A stretch of 64,000 nt of DNA from Microbacterium sp. SSM24 (GTDB lineage: Bacteria > Actinomycetota > Actinomycetes > Actinomycetales > Microbacteriaceae): NCBI RefSeq assembly GCF_025989145.1, contig NZ_JAPDNQ010000001.1, positions 2,356,001 to 2,420,000 of the forward strand, written 5' to 3'. The position numbers and the translations under genes are program-made. Every line of letters begins with the position of its first letter. Position 1 is the stretch's first letter. This document shows, in pieces, positions 25,041 through 34,731 of this stretch. Under the pieces are notes generated by a model. The model was given only the letters and a program-made list of their open reading frames with translations. It was not told the origin of the DNA and searched no databases.

Positions 25041-27266
25041 CTACATCCCGACCCCGCGGCCCGCACTCGGCCCTCCGACCACCGGCCCCGTTGCCATCGC
25101 CGCCTCCCGGTTCCGCGCCGCGCGACGCATCTCCGCCTCCGCCGCGCGCACAGCATCCTGCATCGTCAACTCCGGAGTCCCGCGCTGCATCGACTCGGCG
25201 AGACACTCGCGGGCCGCGGCATCCGTCCGCGCCAAGACGATGGCGACATTGCTCAGCCGACCCCGCGTGGGACCGACGTAAAGTCCCGCAGCATCCACAT
25301 CGGGCCCGACGACCGACGCTTCGGCGGTGTCGCCCTGCACACCGTGCACGGTGGACGCGTAGGCGAGCTGCAGGTGCTCGCGCGCGTAATCGGTGGACAC
25401 CCGCGCCACCTCGCCGCTGTCGCTCACAGAGACGAGAGACAGGTACTCGTAGCGGATGCCGCGCACGATCCACTGCGCGCGATTTTCGACTCCCGTGAGC
25501 CGGTCGTTGCGACGCGTCTGGACGGTGTCGCCGACGAGGATGCGCTGCTGCCCGATACCCCACGCGGCGACGCGGACGTCGAGCTCGCCCTGGTCGACTC
25601 GCCGCTGCTGGATGGCGTCGTTGATCGCATCCGCCTCCGTATTCGTGCCGGATACCAGCGTCACCCGCTTGCCGCGTGCGTGCCAGTCGAAGTACGCGTC
25701 GACCATCCGCTCCCGCGCCGCGTCGTGATGTTCGACCCGGTCGACGTGGCCGTGTCGCCAAGCTCGCCCGCAACCATCAGCGCACGCTCGCGATCACCCG
25801 CATCCCGGAGCCGCAGTGTGAGCGTCGCGTAGTCGGGATCGCGGAACCGGTGCACCGTGTCGAGCTCGACCGCGGCGTTCGCGTGCCGGATCGCAGAGCC
25901 ATCGCACCCGCATGTCCGACCGGCAAACGCCTGGTGCGTGTCACCTACGAACGCCAGCCCGACACCCTGCTCGATCGCGAGCTCGACGAGGACGTTCGCC
26001 GTCTGCAGGTCGACCATGCCGGCTTCGTCGACGACGATCTGATCGCGGGAACGCAACACGTAATCGGTTGGTCCGCCGTATATGGCGCCCGTGTTGGGAT
26101 CGACTTCTCCCACTCGAAGCCTGGTCGACACCTTCGCGCCGGCCTTGTCGGTGCCCCATCGGTAGCCATGGTCCGAAAGCAAGGCATGAATTGGATGCCG
26201 CGGCGATTGCGCCATCGCGCCGGTCACGCTCTGTAACGACGCCCGCGCGCGAGAGTGCGCGTATCGCTCCGGCGCGAATGTCGAAGATGCTGAACCGCCC
26301 GCCGCATGAGGTGGATCGTTCGTCCGCGTCGACCACCGCCTGTGCCGCGAGCAGATCCAAATCGATGGCGTGCAGCTCTGTGGCGGCAACTGGAATGGGT
26401 GCGCGCGGGCCGGTCAGATTCGGATCGATCGCTGCGATCTCGTCGCGGACGCGGACCTCCCAAGCCGCCGCGTCGAGATCGGCCGGCTTGTTCGGACGCG
26501 ACACGGCCCACGCGCGTCGATCGATCTGCTGCAGCACGTCCACGCTCGGCGCAGATCCCCCGTGCGTGTAACCGTGTCGGGCGAGCGCGGCGATCCAGCC
26601 CGGAGCGGTACGGGCGGCAAGCTCGCCCTCGGCGTTGGCGACGGTGTGCAGTTTCATCGCGACGCGCGAGTCGAGGTTCGACCACTTGCCGTCCGCGCCG
26701 AGCACCTTGATGTTCAGCCACAGATGCCGGTGGATGTGCGGGTCGAGCGCGCGCGAGCGCCGATGCTGCAGCTCGACGACCTCGATGCGGGCGATCTCCT
26801 CACGGATGAGACCTCCGTGCCCGCGTCGCGCATTGAGCTCGGTCTGCCGCATGAGCACGATGCGGTCACGCAGCCGGTCTTGGAACGCCTCGAACTCGGC
26901 GGCGAGTTCGGGATGCAGCAGTGCGGCGATGCTGTACGACTTCGGGTGGTTGAGCGTTCCGTCGAGCAGCAGGTCGGCGTCGGGGCTCAGCCGCTGATGA
27001 CCGCGCTCTCCGCCGGTGATCGGGTCGTGTCCGGTGAGCCAGGCTCGAAGGCCGCCGGCGGTGAGCTCGTCCCTGCCGATCCTGCCGCTCGCGACGATGA
27101 ATCGCGAGACGGTCGAATTGGATGCCGCGCCATAAGCTTCGAGCGCGTCAACGCCGGGGGAGTGCTGCAGGTGAGCGTCGCAGATGCCCTCAAACGCGTA
27201 GGCGATTGCCTGCCGGACCCCGCGAGATCCGACACCTCGCTTCCACCGCTCGAGGCCTCCTCGCAT
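25041..27266 (-). pseudogene. Decayed MobF-type conjugative relaxase-helicase (TrwC/TraI-like)
   Basis: Three reading frames together spell one relaxase-helicase. From 27266 to about 26200 the relaxase half is intact in one frame, with YAFEGICDAHLQH, the metal-binding DPHIHRHLWLN motif and DVLQQIDRRAWAVSRPNKP. The next frame, about 26200-25720, has the helicase Walker B IVVDEAGMVD and VGDTHQAFAG. The third frame, about 25706-25041, has the UvrD-like C-terminal ASTVHGVQGDTAEASVVG. At least two frameshifts break it. The expected Walker A motif is absent, and a stretch between HGYTHG and SVDVLQQIDR is missing, so internal deletions occurred too. No partner transfer genes are present. It is a relic of an integrative conjugative element and marks how the island arrived. 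Its G+C is closer to the core than its neighbours. Confidence 0.88.
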
Positions 27267-27528
27267 GACGCCAGGGTAGGGCCCGTTTTCCTTATTATCC
27301 AGGGATTTTTCCGGTGTGCGGGTGAGTGTAGGAGAGTGTCACTAAAGGGCGTCGACCACCCCACGGTGCCTGCGTGCATTGCGGTATCAGTCGCGCTCTA
27401 CGCGATCGGCCGACGAGGCTGCACTCACTCTGTGGGGCCTCGGCCTTGGCTGCCGCAGCTCCGACGAGATTGGTGAGGATGACGTGCTCCAATCGGTTAC
27501 GGACGTGGGAGCTGGCATCCTGGGAACC

Positions 27529-29010
27529 ATGAGTGTGCTGATCCCTGCAGATGACTCCGAGCCCTCTTCCGACGTCGGCGACAAGGTCGAGATGGCGCGG
27601 GTTCCACGGCATGTGTGGGCGTACGCCCAAGATCAGACCGATCTCGTCGATGCGGCGCGCGACATTCGGCGCTACCTGCAAGAACTCGCTGAACGAGCGA
27701 GCATCCGGATCCACACCATCGAGTCCCGTGCGAAGTCGTTGACTTCGTACCAAGAGAAGTCGGGGAAGATTGGTGCTGACGGTCGACCGAAGTACGTGGA
27801 CCCAGCGATGCAGATTCATGACTGCGTAGCGGCCCGGGTCATCGTTTTTACAATGCTGGCTCGGAACGATCTTGCGGACCTCATCAGCTCGCATGCTGAC
27901 GTAATTGAACGTCAGAACCCGGGCGATCTGAAGCACAACGGCTATGACAGTGAGCACCTGGTCATCGCTGCGTTGAATAAGCGGGACGAGCGTGATCGCT
28001 ATCCAGCGCTTGCGCGTTACTTCGACAAATACCGTGGTCTTGAAATTCAGATAAGAAGCGTAGCCGGGCACGCTTGGGCGGAGTACGAACACGACGTTCG
28101 GTACAAGTCGGGCGCATATCAGGAACTCACCGCAGACGGTCGGAGCCAAATCGACCAGTGGTTTGTTGAGGCGGGCGGAATGCGGCACTACATGGATGAG
28201 CTGTTCGGCAAGATCGAGGCTCACTTGATTGCTGTCGATGGCGAGAGCGGATCGCACCTGACCTCGCTCGATCTAGCGGACTCGCTCGCACCGATTCCGG
28301 CGATCGAGGATGAGGACGTGGCTGAGAGCGATTCGCGTGAGTTGGACACGGAGAGTATGCGCGGTCTCATTCGCGCTCGCTTTCCCGAACACGAGATCGG
28401 TGATGAACAGGCAACGGCCACGTTGGTAGCGCACCTCGAACGCCTGGGAGTGAGCACCGTGGGCGAACTGGAAACGGCCTTGGCGAATGTCGAGGAGGGC
28501 CAGGTGGCTCGCCTCATGGACTACCCGACCGAAACCGCTGGTGCTCGGCGGCTGGATGATGAGCTTCTGGCGACGTATCAGGACCGCTATGTAGAGACGT
28601 CCGCGGACGAGGAGCGCCAGCAGTTCCTGAGACTTCGGTTGCGACGGGTGCGCGGGAAGTTTGCGATCTATTCGGTCGACGACGGGGGTGGCTCGAGCAA
28701 GGTCATGACTGCTGCTTCCGCAGTCCGAGAGATTGCGCGCATCGTTGCCTCGGCTGAGGGAGTACAAGCAGCGATCATTGCGGACGCCGTCGCGAGGACG
28801 AGGAGTGAGCTGCTGCCGTCAGCGAAGCCGCAGCTCGTACGCACGGTGCAAGGGCCGATCTATGTCGCGACGAACTTCACTCGCAAGCAAGCGGAGGACA
28901 TCATGTCGCGGCTTGTTCAGCGGGTACAGGTCAAGCCGGTGCGCGTATACCGAGCCGGCGATCTGTTGTTCGATTCATCCGACGCCGCGGCCGAGGCCGA
29001 TTCCCCGTGA
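27529..29010 (+). CDS. RelA/SpoT-domain protein (possible ToxSAS-like alarmone synthetase)
   Basis: 493 residues from the ATG at 27529; the frame is open from a TTG at 27379, and a GTG at 27484 with GGTGAGG is a serious alternative. The synthetase domain occupies about residues 25-235: RAKSLTSYQEKSGK, HDCVAARVIVF, GYDSEHLVI and LEIQIRSVAGHAWAEYEHDVRYK, all matching the RelA_SpoT fold that transfers pyrophosphate from ATP to a nucleotide or RNA. There is no HD hydrolase domain. The remaining 250 residues are of unknown family and may be an antitoxin or sensor, as in fused systems such as CapRel. It lies just upstream of vsr in the restriction-type cluster. The synthetase call is firm; toxicity is inference. 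Confidence 0.82.
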   Translation: MSVLIPADDSEPSSDVGDKVEMARVPRHVWAYAQDQTDLVDAARDIRRYLQELAERASIRIHTIESRAKSLTSYQEKSGKIGADGRPKYVDPAMQIHDCVAARVIVFTMLARNDLADLISSHADVIERQNPGDLKHNGYDSEHLVIAALNKRDERDRYPALARYFDKYRGLEIQIRSVAGHAWAEYEHDVRYKSGAYQELTADGRSQIDQWFVEAGGMRHYMDELFGKIEAHLIAVDGESGSHLTSLDLADSLAPIPAIEDEDVAESDSRELDTESMRGLIRARFPEHEIGDEQATATLVAHLERLGVSTVGELETALANVEEGQVARLMDYPTETAGARRLDDELLATYQDRYVETSADEERQQFLRLRLRRVRGKFAIYSVDDGGGSSKVMTAASAVREIARIVASAEGVQAAIIADAVARTRSELLPSAKPQLVRTVQGPIYVATNFTRKQAEDIMSRLVQRVQVKPVRVYRAGDLLFDSSDAAAEADSP

Positions 29011-29079
29011 CGACAAAGAGGGCGTTGCTCGATCTGACGGTGAATATTTGAAGGGGTTTCAAACCCTCGCCGTCGAAAC

Positions 29080-29469
29080 ATGCAAGCGAACAGGCGGCGC
29101 GACACAACGCCCGAAATGGCGTTGAGGCGGGCGCTGCATAAGGAGGGACTGCGATATCGCTGCGATCTCCCGATTAGTCTTCCTGAGGGAGTCCGCGCTC
29201 GCCCAGACATCGTGTTCACCCGCCGCAAAGTCGCTGTCTTCGTCGACGGCTGTTTCTGGCACGGCTGCCCGCTGCACGGGACCCGTCCGGTCACCAATGC
29301 TGAGTACTGGTCAGCCAAGATCTCTGGCAACATACGCCGAGATCAGATGCAGACGCGGGCGCTCAGAAACGCTGGTTGGGCTGTCATACGAATCTCGGAG
29401 CACGAGTCTGTTGACAACGTCCGCGCCCAGGTCGTCGCGGCCTTGAACCTCGTGGCGATCGATCGCTAA
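29080..29469 (+). CDS. vsr: Very short patch repair endonuclease
   Basis: 129 residues. The Vsr signature is complete: ANRRRDTTPEMALRRALHKEGLRYR, catalytic Asp43 in RPDIVF, and DGCFWHGCPLHG with Phe59, Trp60, His61 and His66, followed by NAEYWSAKISGNIRRD and a late RISEHE. Vsr nicks next to T:G mismatches made by deamination of 5-methylcytosine, protecting DNA that carries a C5 methylase. Family similarity extends a few codons upstream of the ATG (residues NPRRR), so the true start may be a rare codon. Its neighbour on the other strand is the cytosine methylase, as expected. A GGGTTT-C-AAACCC palindrome lies 14 bases before the ATG. Confidence 0.95.
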   Translation: MQANRRRDTTPEMALRRALHKEGLRYRCDLPISLPEGVRARPDIVFTRRKVAVFVDGCFWHGCPLHGTRPVTNAEYWSAKISGNIRRDQMQTRALRNAGWAVIRISEHESVDNVRAQVVAALNLVAIDR

Positions 29470-29520
29470 GTCAACCGGGGTAGAGGCGTCGTATGAGACC
29501 TTGACCTCCCAGCCGGGTCA

Positions 29521-30786
29521 TCAACTCACGCGATGGCGGTTCTCTGCCACAAATGCGTGGCGGGAGTGATCGTGCTGGCCCGTGAAACCCTTGAACGCGC
29601 CGAGCTTGTAGCGCATGGTACCGTCCTCGTCCTGGGAAACGTCCAGTTCGAAGTCGTGCTTGATAGCGGCGAGCTTTCGCTCGACGGCCGCGAGGCTATC
29701 CTCCTGTTGGGCGGTTAGGAGCTCGCCCAGACTGAGAGGCCGCGTGCTGCTTGCAAGCGCCTTGTACACCGGGTCTTGCAGTCCAACGGTGCCTGGCAGG
29801 TCACTTCGCCGGGCGGCCTTATGGCCTAGTGCCGAGACAATGCTGGCACCTACCGCCTCTGCGACGGGGGGCGGGAATGCATTGCCGATCTGTCTGTATT
29901 GCGAGGTCTTGCGACCAGCAAATGCCCACTCGTCCTCCGGTAGCCAACCCTGAATGCGAGCGGCCATTTCGATTGTTAGACGCGGCATCAGTTCTGTCGC
30001 CGAAGGTGCATCGCTCCCGGGAGGCTGATTCGCAACGCCCCGCCCGTCAACGAACAGTTCAGCCCAAGCCTGCTTGGCGCGAGTTGGACCGAGGTCTGCG
30101 CCGCCGTGCTTCTTGCTGCCGCCGACCAACGTGGGGCCGACTCCGTTGGCAAGTGAGCGCCACTCGTCGGCGTGTCTCCAGCCGGCCGAAGCCATTTGGG
30201 AATGGAGTGCTTCGCCGACGGTTAGGCGCTCTGAAGTGGTCCGGTCAGGCCAATGGAAGTGACTGTGATCTTCAGCGCTCATCGCAACCAAGACAAATCG
30301 TGGCCTTAACTGCGGTACTCCGAAGTCTGCTGCGTAAAGGAGCTTCCACTCGCCTACATAGCCCTCGGCGTCAAGCCGGTCGAGCACGCGTTGACGGTAA
30401 GCGGCGAACCGCATGGAGGAGAGCCCTCGCACGTTCTCGAGCATGATCGCCCGCGGCCTAATGATGCTCACCTGCTCGATCGTCCAGGCGAACAGGTCCC
30501 GTTCATCTGACGACCCCAGCTGTTTGCCCGCGACGGAGAACGGCGGGCAAGGCACTCCTCCCGCGAGCAAAGTGGTACCGACATAGTCGCGGGGATCCCA
30601 GACTCGGCGACTCGCGGCGTCGCCCAGCGCGACAGGCACGCGCAGATTCTGCTCGAGCGTTTGCGCCGCTGTCTCATCAATCTCTACGGCGAGCTGATGG
30701 CGAAAGCCCGCCTTGTGCAGGCCTAGCGACTGACCACCAGCGCCGGCGCAGACTTCAACGACCGTATAGTCGCCCCGTGATCCCAT
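29521..30786 (-). CDS. C5-cytosine DNA methyltransferase of a NaeI-type R-M system
   Basis: 421 residues. Motif I is VVEVCAGAGGQSLGLHKAGF, motif IV is GGVPCPPFS with catalytic Cys80, motif VI is MLENVRG, motif VIII/IX and the late GNAFPPPVAEAVG (motif X) follow. The order is that of Dcm-family enzymes, which methylate carbon 5 of cytosine. A C-terminal extension of about 80 residues is less usual. With a NaeI-type endonuclease in the same cluster, the protected site is plausibly GCCGGC, but this is inference. It converges with vsr and lies downstream of the sigma-like gene on the same strand. CCATC/GATGG arms flank its start (30783-30796) and could be an autoregulatory site. Confidence 0.93.
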   Translation of the reverse strand: MGSRGDYTVVEVCAGAGGQSLGLHKAGFRHQLAVEIDETAAQTLEQNLRVPVALGDAASRRVWDPRDYVGTTLLAGGVPCPPFSVAGKQLGSSDERDLFAWTIEQVSIIRPRAIMLENVRGLSSMRFAAYRQRVLDRLDAEGYVGEWKLLYAADFGVPQLRPRFVLVAMSAEDHSHFHWPDRTTSERLTVGEALHSQMASAGWRHADEWRSLANGVGPTLVGGSKKHGGADLGPTRAKQAWAELFVDGRGVANQPPGSDAPSATELMPRLTIEMAARIQGWLPEDEWAFAGRKTSQYRQIGNAFPPPVAEAVGASIVSALGHKAARRSDLPGTVGLQDPVYKALASSTRPLSLGELLTAQQEDSLAAVERKLAAIKHDFELDVSQDEDGTMRYKLGAFKGFTGQHDHSRHAFVAENRHRVS

Positions 30787-30836
30787 CTAATGATGGTACG
30801 AGCTACCGACGACATTGCGGCAAGGCTCGCGGTGGG

Positions 30837-32486
30837 TCAGGTGCTCGTCCAAGTGCCGGTCAGCATGCAGTCGGCGATATCGTAATCGCCCCTGGCGCGG
30901 AGCTTCTCCGCGATCTGCTGGTGAGACACCTCGGCGGGAAGCCCAACAGCATGCGCAAGTCCTGCCTTCGTGGGCGGGGAGGCGCCCAAGGTTAGTCCCG
31001 CCAGAGCAAACGCTCTTAGCGGTCCAGGATCGGGTTCGACCTGGACGGGGACGATGTCGAAGGAGCCTCCGGTCCCGAACACTGCGAAACACGTGTCGCC
31101 AATCGCCAGGTGGTCGGCGTCGACGAACCGTTTGATGCTGCCCATCGTCGCCTGCGGGCCACTCCACCCCAGCCTTTGATCGCCAAGGCGGCAGCTCATG
31201 AACCGGGCTTCGCCATGGCTCAAACCGAGAACTGCGATCAAAGCACTCGGCAAAGGCGAGCCACTTCCCCGAGCATGGTCGGCGGTGATGGTGAACCGGA
31301 GAGCCCATCCCTCGGCGAGACGAAAAAGTCGCCGGGTGTCGTATGGAGACTTTCGCGGGGCGCTGCGCCTCGCTGAGGCAATCTCCACAATCCCGTCGAT
31401 CGTGGTGAAGGGCGGCACGCTGGCGTAACCGACGACGCTAGTGGCCGACACGCTGAACCTTTCGGTGATGGTGGCGACGAGCTTCGACAGCCTTATCGAT
31501 CCTCCGTTCGCAGTCACCTCATCCGAAATGAGCCCTCTGATCGACTGGTACGTCGCGAGGCCCCACGATGCGAGGGCCCAGGAGTTTCTGTCCACGCGCA
31601 CGAAACGCTCGTCGGATCCGAGGGCATTCTTCACTGATCTGACCGATCTCTCGGCGCCTATCCTTGCCGCGATCTCCTCACCTGACATCGGTGATCCCTC
31701 GCGCTCGAGCGTTACTGCGGCTCGATCAGGAATTCCAGCCGATGCGAGTAAGGCGTAGCCTTCGTGAACCTGGACCCCGCAGTATCGAATCCAGTCAGCA
31801 GACCACGCGAAATCCCTCAACATCGGCAACTCATCGACGCGGAACGAGCGAAGGTCTCCGGCGGCTGTTTGGAGCGCGGATCTGGTCGCAGCAGCAACTG
31901 ACTTGACAGTCCCGCGGCACCACCATCCGTCGGCGACCTCGAAAGAGGGGTCTAGGCGGTCTAGCACGCGCCATACCGGCTGAGAGACCTTCGTGACGCG
32001 CTCCACCAATGCTGGGCTCTCACCGAGGATAGTTTCGAGCGGGGCAACGATGCGCGCGTTACCCAGAGCATGGGAGGCCAAGGCCCTAACCTCGGCCGTA
32101 GCTTGCGTCGTTTGAAGCGCCTCGATTGCCCGACTTTCGAGTTGGCGAACCCTCTCGCGCGTCAGTCTAAAATTGGCACCTAACTCGTCGAGGGTTTCCG
32201 GAGTGTCGGCGAATACCCGTCGCCTGAGAATGTCGAGTACGCGGGCGTCGAACCGGCCCAACTCGCGGTCAAGTTGCTCGGATGCCGACCACGTCGGCGT
32301 CGCTGCGAGCAAGTCGGACGCCGGGATCTGCCTCAGCATCGCCCAAGCTGCGTGTACATGCTCGGGCGCCTCCGCCCCCGGCTCGCCAACTGCTGGCAGC
32401 TCCGGCCGCCCGCGCAATAGATTCCAGTTCGCGAGGGCTTCGATCGCCGATTCAAGCGTCTGCCAGGCCTGCGAGTCAGATCTCAT
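30837..32486 (-). CDS. Sigma-70 region-4-like HTH protein of the restriction-type cluster
   Basis: 549 residues from the ATG at 32486 (AGAGGG about 11 bases upstream); a GTG at 32555 directly after the preceding stop is an alternative. Residues 81-126 (RRRVFADTPETLDELGANFRLTRERVRQLESRAIEAL) are a sigma-70 region 4 helix-turn-helix. No region 2 is seen, so it is not a complete sigma factor. A second winged-helix-like part with SPMSGEEIAARIG, resembling HARE-HTH modules, lies at about 290-350. Residues about 355-540 are unassigned. It sits between the methylase and the Zn-binding protein, all on the minus strand, as an apparent operon. It may regulate the cluster or bind DNA as a structural part of the defence complex. 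Confidence 0.68.
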   Translation of the reverse strand: MRSDSQAWQTLESAIEALANWNLLRGRPELPAVGEPGAEAPEHVHAAWAMLRQIPASDLLAATPTWSASEQLDRELGRFDARVLDILRRRVFADTPETLDELGANFRLTRERVRQLESRAIEALQTTQATAEVRALASHALGNARIVAPLETILGESPALVERVTKVSQPVWRVLDRLDPSFEVADGWWCRGTVKSVAAATRSALQTAAGDLRSFRVDELPMLRDFAWSADWIRYCGVQVHEGYALLASAGIPDRAAVTLEREGSPMSGEEIAARIGAERSVRSVKNALGSDERFVRVDRNSWALASWGLATYQSIRGLISDEVTANGGSIRLSKLVATITERFSVSATSVVGYASVPPFTTIDGIVEIASARRSAPRKSPYDTRRLFRLAEGWALRFTITADHARGSGSPLPSALIAVLGLSHGEARFMSCRLGDQRLGWSGPQATMGSIKRFVDADHLAIGDTCFAVFGTGGSFDIVPVQVEPDPGPLRAFALAGLTLGASPPTKAGLAHAVGLPAEVSHQQIAEKLRARGDYDIADCMLTGTWTST

Positions 32487-32555
32487 TCGGCAGCAATCCC
32501 TCTCGAACCCCTGCACACCGGCGCATCGAAGTGGCCTCCTCTGCCCGTGGATCAC

Positions 32556-33233
32556 TCATCGTCGTGCGCGCGCTTCCGCACTCGTCGGATCCTGGCCAAG
32601 GAGTTCATCGAGCGCCTCATCCGCGTGCTTGACTGCGATTTCACGCGGGACCCGAGCCGCAAGGGCCATCGCGGACTCCAACGGTGTGAGCATGTCTCCG
32701 GCACGGACACGTGCGCGAAATTCACTGAGCTCATCTGTGGAAAGCCGGGACAGATAGGCACGGAGCAGATCAAAGTCAGCCTGTGCCTGACCGGGCGCCC
32801 CGTTGGCGCACAAGCCACAAGCCACGATCAGCCCAGCGCCAGTCCGGATTACGCGAAGCTGCGCGAATCCCGCTTCCGATTCGTCTCTTTCACCGAGCTG
32901 GACGCCGCACTGGCTGCATCGAAAGTCCGCGGCGGAGATTGCTTCGATTCTCTCCTTTGAGGTGACGCGAATGTTCGGCTTGCTCTTGAAGCTCGGGTCG
33001 CCTGGTCGCGGGCCGACGTACACGAGTCGAAGTTCACTAGAGCTCAACTGGGCGTCCTCGCGGTTGGTATCGATACGCCAACCGTGCGAGCGAAGGTCCC
33101 GCATGCGCCGATCCACCTGCTCGAACTGCGGCAGCGCAGAGCGAAGCGCCTGTTTCGTGAAGATGCCACCTTCGCCCACTTCGTCGGCCAACCACCGCGC
33201 CACGAGAGCGAGACTGCTCGGAGTTCGTGTCAT
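32556..33233 (-). CDS. Zn-binding, degenerate HNH-like protein
   Basis: 225 residues from the ATG at 33233 (MTRTPSSLALVARWLADEVGEGG). Residues 1-70 look like a DNA-binding winged helix (FTKQALRSALPQFEQVDRRMRDLRSHGWRI) as found before HNH domains. Cys106, Cys109, Cys139 and Cys142 form a probable zinc site (RCSQCG and ACGLCANG). The His expected between the Cys pairs in an active HNH nuclease is not in place, so catalysis is doubtful. It is the first gene of the minus-strand half of the cluster; divergent ParB-like and helicase genes begin 98 bases away. Confidence 0.65.
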   Translation of the reverse strand: MTRTPSSLALVARWLADEVGEGGIFTKQALRSALPQFEQVDRRMRDLRSHGWRIDTNREDAQLSSSELRLVYVGPRPGDPSFKSKPNIRVTSKERIEAISAADFRCSQCGVQLGERDESEAGFAQLRVIRTGAGLIVACGLCANGAPGQAQADFDLLRAYLSRLSTDELSEFRARVRAGDMLTPLESAMALAARVPREIAVKHADEALDELLGQDPTSAEARARR

Positions 33234-33330
33234 TGGGTCGCTCCCGCCAACTGCACAACCGGTCAACTAGTGTTTCCACACAAGCACAACGCGGGCACCG
33301 AAGCCCGTCTTTGACAGGTTAGGGGACCCG

Positions 33331-34731
33331 TTGAGTCGGCACGAACCGCTTTCGGCCAAGAGCACCGAGGATCTCGTCGCGAGCCGCCTACAGGCTTTGG
33401 ACGACGAGAAGGGCACTAAGGAGACCGTCCAGGTGGAGTGGCGTGGGGCGCCAAAGAGCCTCCCCGTGATCTCGATGCCGCTGAGCCTGCTTTATTACAA
33501 TCCGGACACCCATCGCATCCGAGCACAGAGAGACTTCGACGCAGCCGGGAACGCAGCGATTACGGCGGATCCATGGGGGACTGACGCCCAGCAGTATCTC
33601 GACTACCTTCTGTCCGCGGCCCCAAATGACCCCAGCAAGGTCGATCCGGCGTTCGAGAAACTTCGGGACGACCTCGCATCCTATGGTCAGAAGGATGCGG
33701 GAATTATCACGCCGTCAGGCATTCTCATCAATGGCAACTCCCGATGTGCTGCCTTGCGTGAGGGAAATGCCACACAAATGCGTGTTGCGGTCCTGCCCGC
33801 CGACTGGTCGTGGCCAGATGTGACGGCGGTCGAACTCGAACTGCAGATGCGAAAGGACTACCGTCGCGACTACTCTTTCGTCAACACTCTGCTCGCCCTC
33901 GATGAGGCCATTGCGGACGTGGGCAGCGAGACCGCGATGAAGGCCTTCAGGATGCAGAAGACGACCTTCAATCGTTCTGTGTGGATTCTCCAGACGATGC
34001 GCGACCTTGTCGACAGGAGCGCGAGCTCGGGTGGCTCGTCACTGAACCTCAGGGACTTCGAGAACGACCAGGGAAAGCTCGAGGAGCTATACCGAACCTA
34101 TAGCGCCACCGCCAAGTCTGATCCCGCCGCGGCTGACCTCCTCCGAGAGTCGCGACTTGTTGGTCTGCTGCTCGACAAGTCAAAGACGGACATGCGGTTG
34201 GTGACCGACCGGTTCTTGACCGATTATCTTGACAAGAGTCTCGTGGGTACGCAGTTCGACATGCACCCTGCCGAGCAGGGGACCGCCATACCGGGGCTAG
34301 GGCGCGGGCTTCCAAGCGAGCCTGCCGGTCTTCAGAGGGCCAAGAAGCTTGTCGATGCCATCGCGAAGCTCAAGACGGACCTCGCTAGCGACGACCACGA
34401 GACTCAGGTGAAGGCGCAGAGTCAGTTCAGCGTGATCGACAAGGCGGTCGAGAGTGCACTTGACGCCGCAGGCAAGTCGGCCCGCCTAAGGAAAACTCAG
34501 CAGGCCGCGATCGACAAGATCAATGATGCCGCCGACACACTGGAGCAAGCCGTGCTGGAGGTCGGGGATGCAAAGAGTAAGCACGCCCTGGATGAATCTG
34601 CCTTGGATGAAGCGGTTACCAATCTGAGGCGGTCGCTATCTATGTTCGCCGGCTCAGTCTCGCGATTGGCGACGCTTCCAAAGAGTTCTGCCGATTGGCT
34701 GAGCGCGCTTCGCGCGATCAAAGATGACTGA
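33331..34731 (+). CDS. ParB/sulfiredoxin-fold protein of the restriction-type cluster
   Basis: 466 residues from a TTG at 33331 with AGGGGA at 33320-33325. Residues about 40-150 contain the ParB-like nucleotide-binding motif ILINGNSRCAALREGNA (134-142 carry NGNSRCAAL). Residues 150-300 are helical, and the C-terminal 200 residues are a helical, Ala/Lys/Asp-rich stretch with coiled-coil potential. ParB-fold proteins bind or hydrolyse CTP or ATP, load onto DNA, or act as nucleases (as in DUF262 or DndB-like proteins). It overlaps the helicase gene by 8 bases (34724-34731), so the two are translationally coupled. Its biochemical role in this cluster is not established. Confidence 0.65.
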   Translation: MSRHEPLSAKSTEDLVASRLQALDDEKGTKETVQVEWRGAPKSLPVISMPLSLLYYNPDTHRIRAQRDFDAAGNAAITADPWGTDAQQYLDYLLSAAPNDPSKVDPAFEKLRDDLASYGQKDAGIITPSGILINGNSRCAALREGNATQMRVAVLPADWSWPDVTAVELELQMRKDYRRDYSFVNTLLALDEAIADVGSETAMKAFRMQKTTFNRSVWILQTMRDLVDRSASSGGSSLNLRDFENDQGKLEELYRTYSATAKSDPAAADLLRESRLVGLLLDKSKTDMRLVTDRFLTDYLDKSLVGTQFDMHPAEQGTAIPGLGRGLPSEPAGLQRAKKLVDAIAKLKTDLASDDHETQVKAQSQFSVIDKAVESALDAAGKSARLRKTQQAAIDKINDAADTLEQAVLEVGDAKSKHALDESALDEAVTNLRRSLSMFAGSVSRLATLPKSSADWLSALRAIKDD

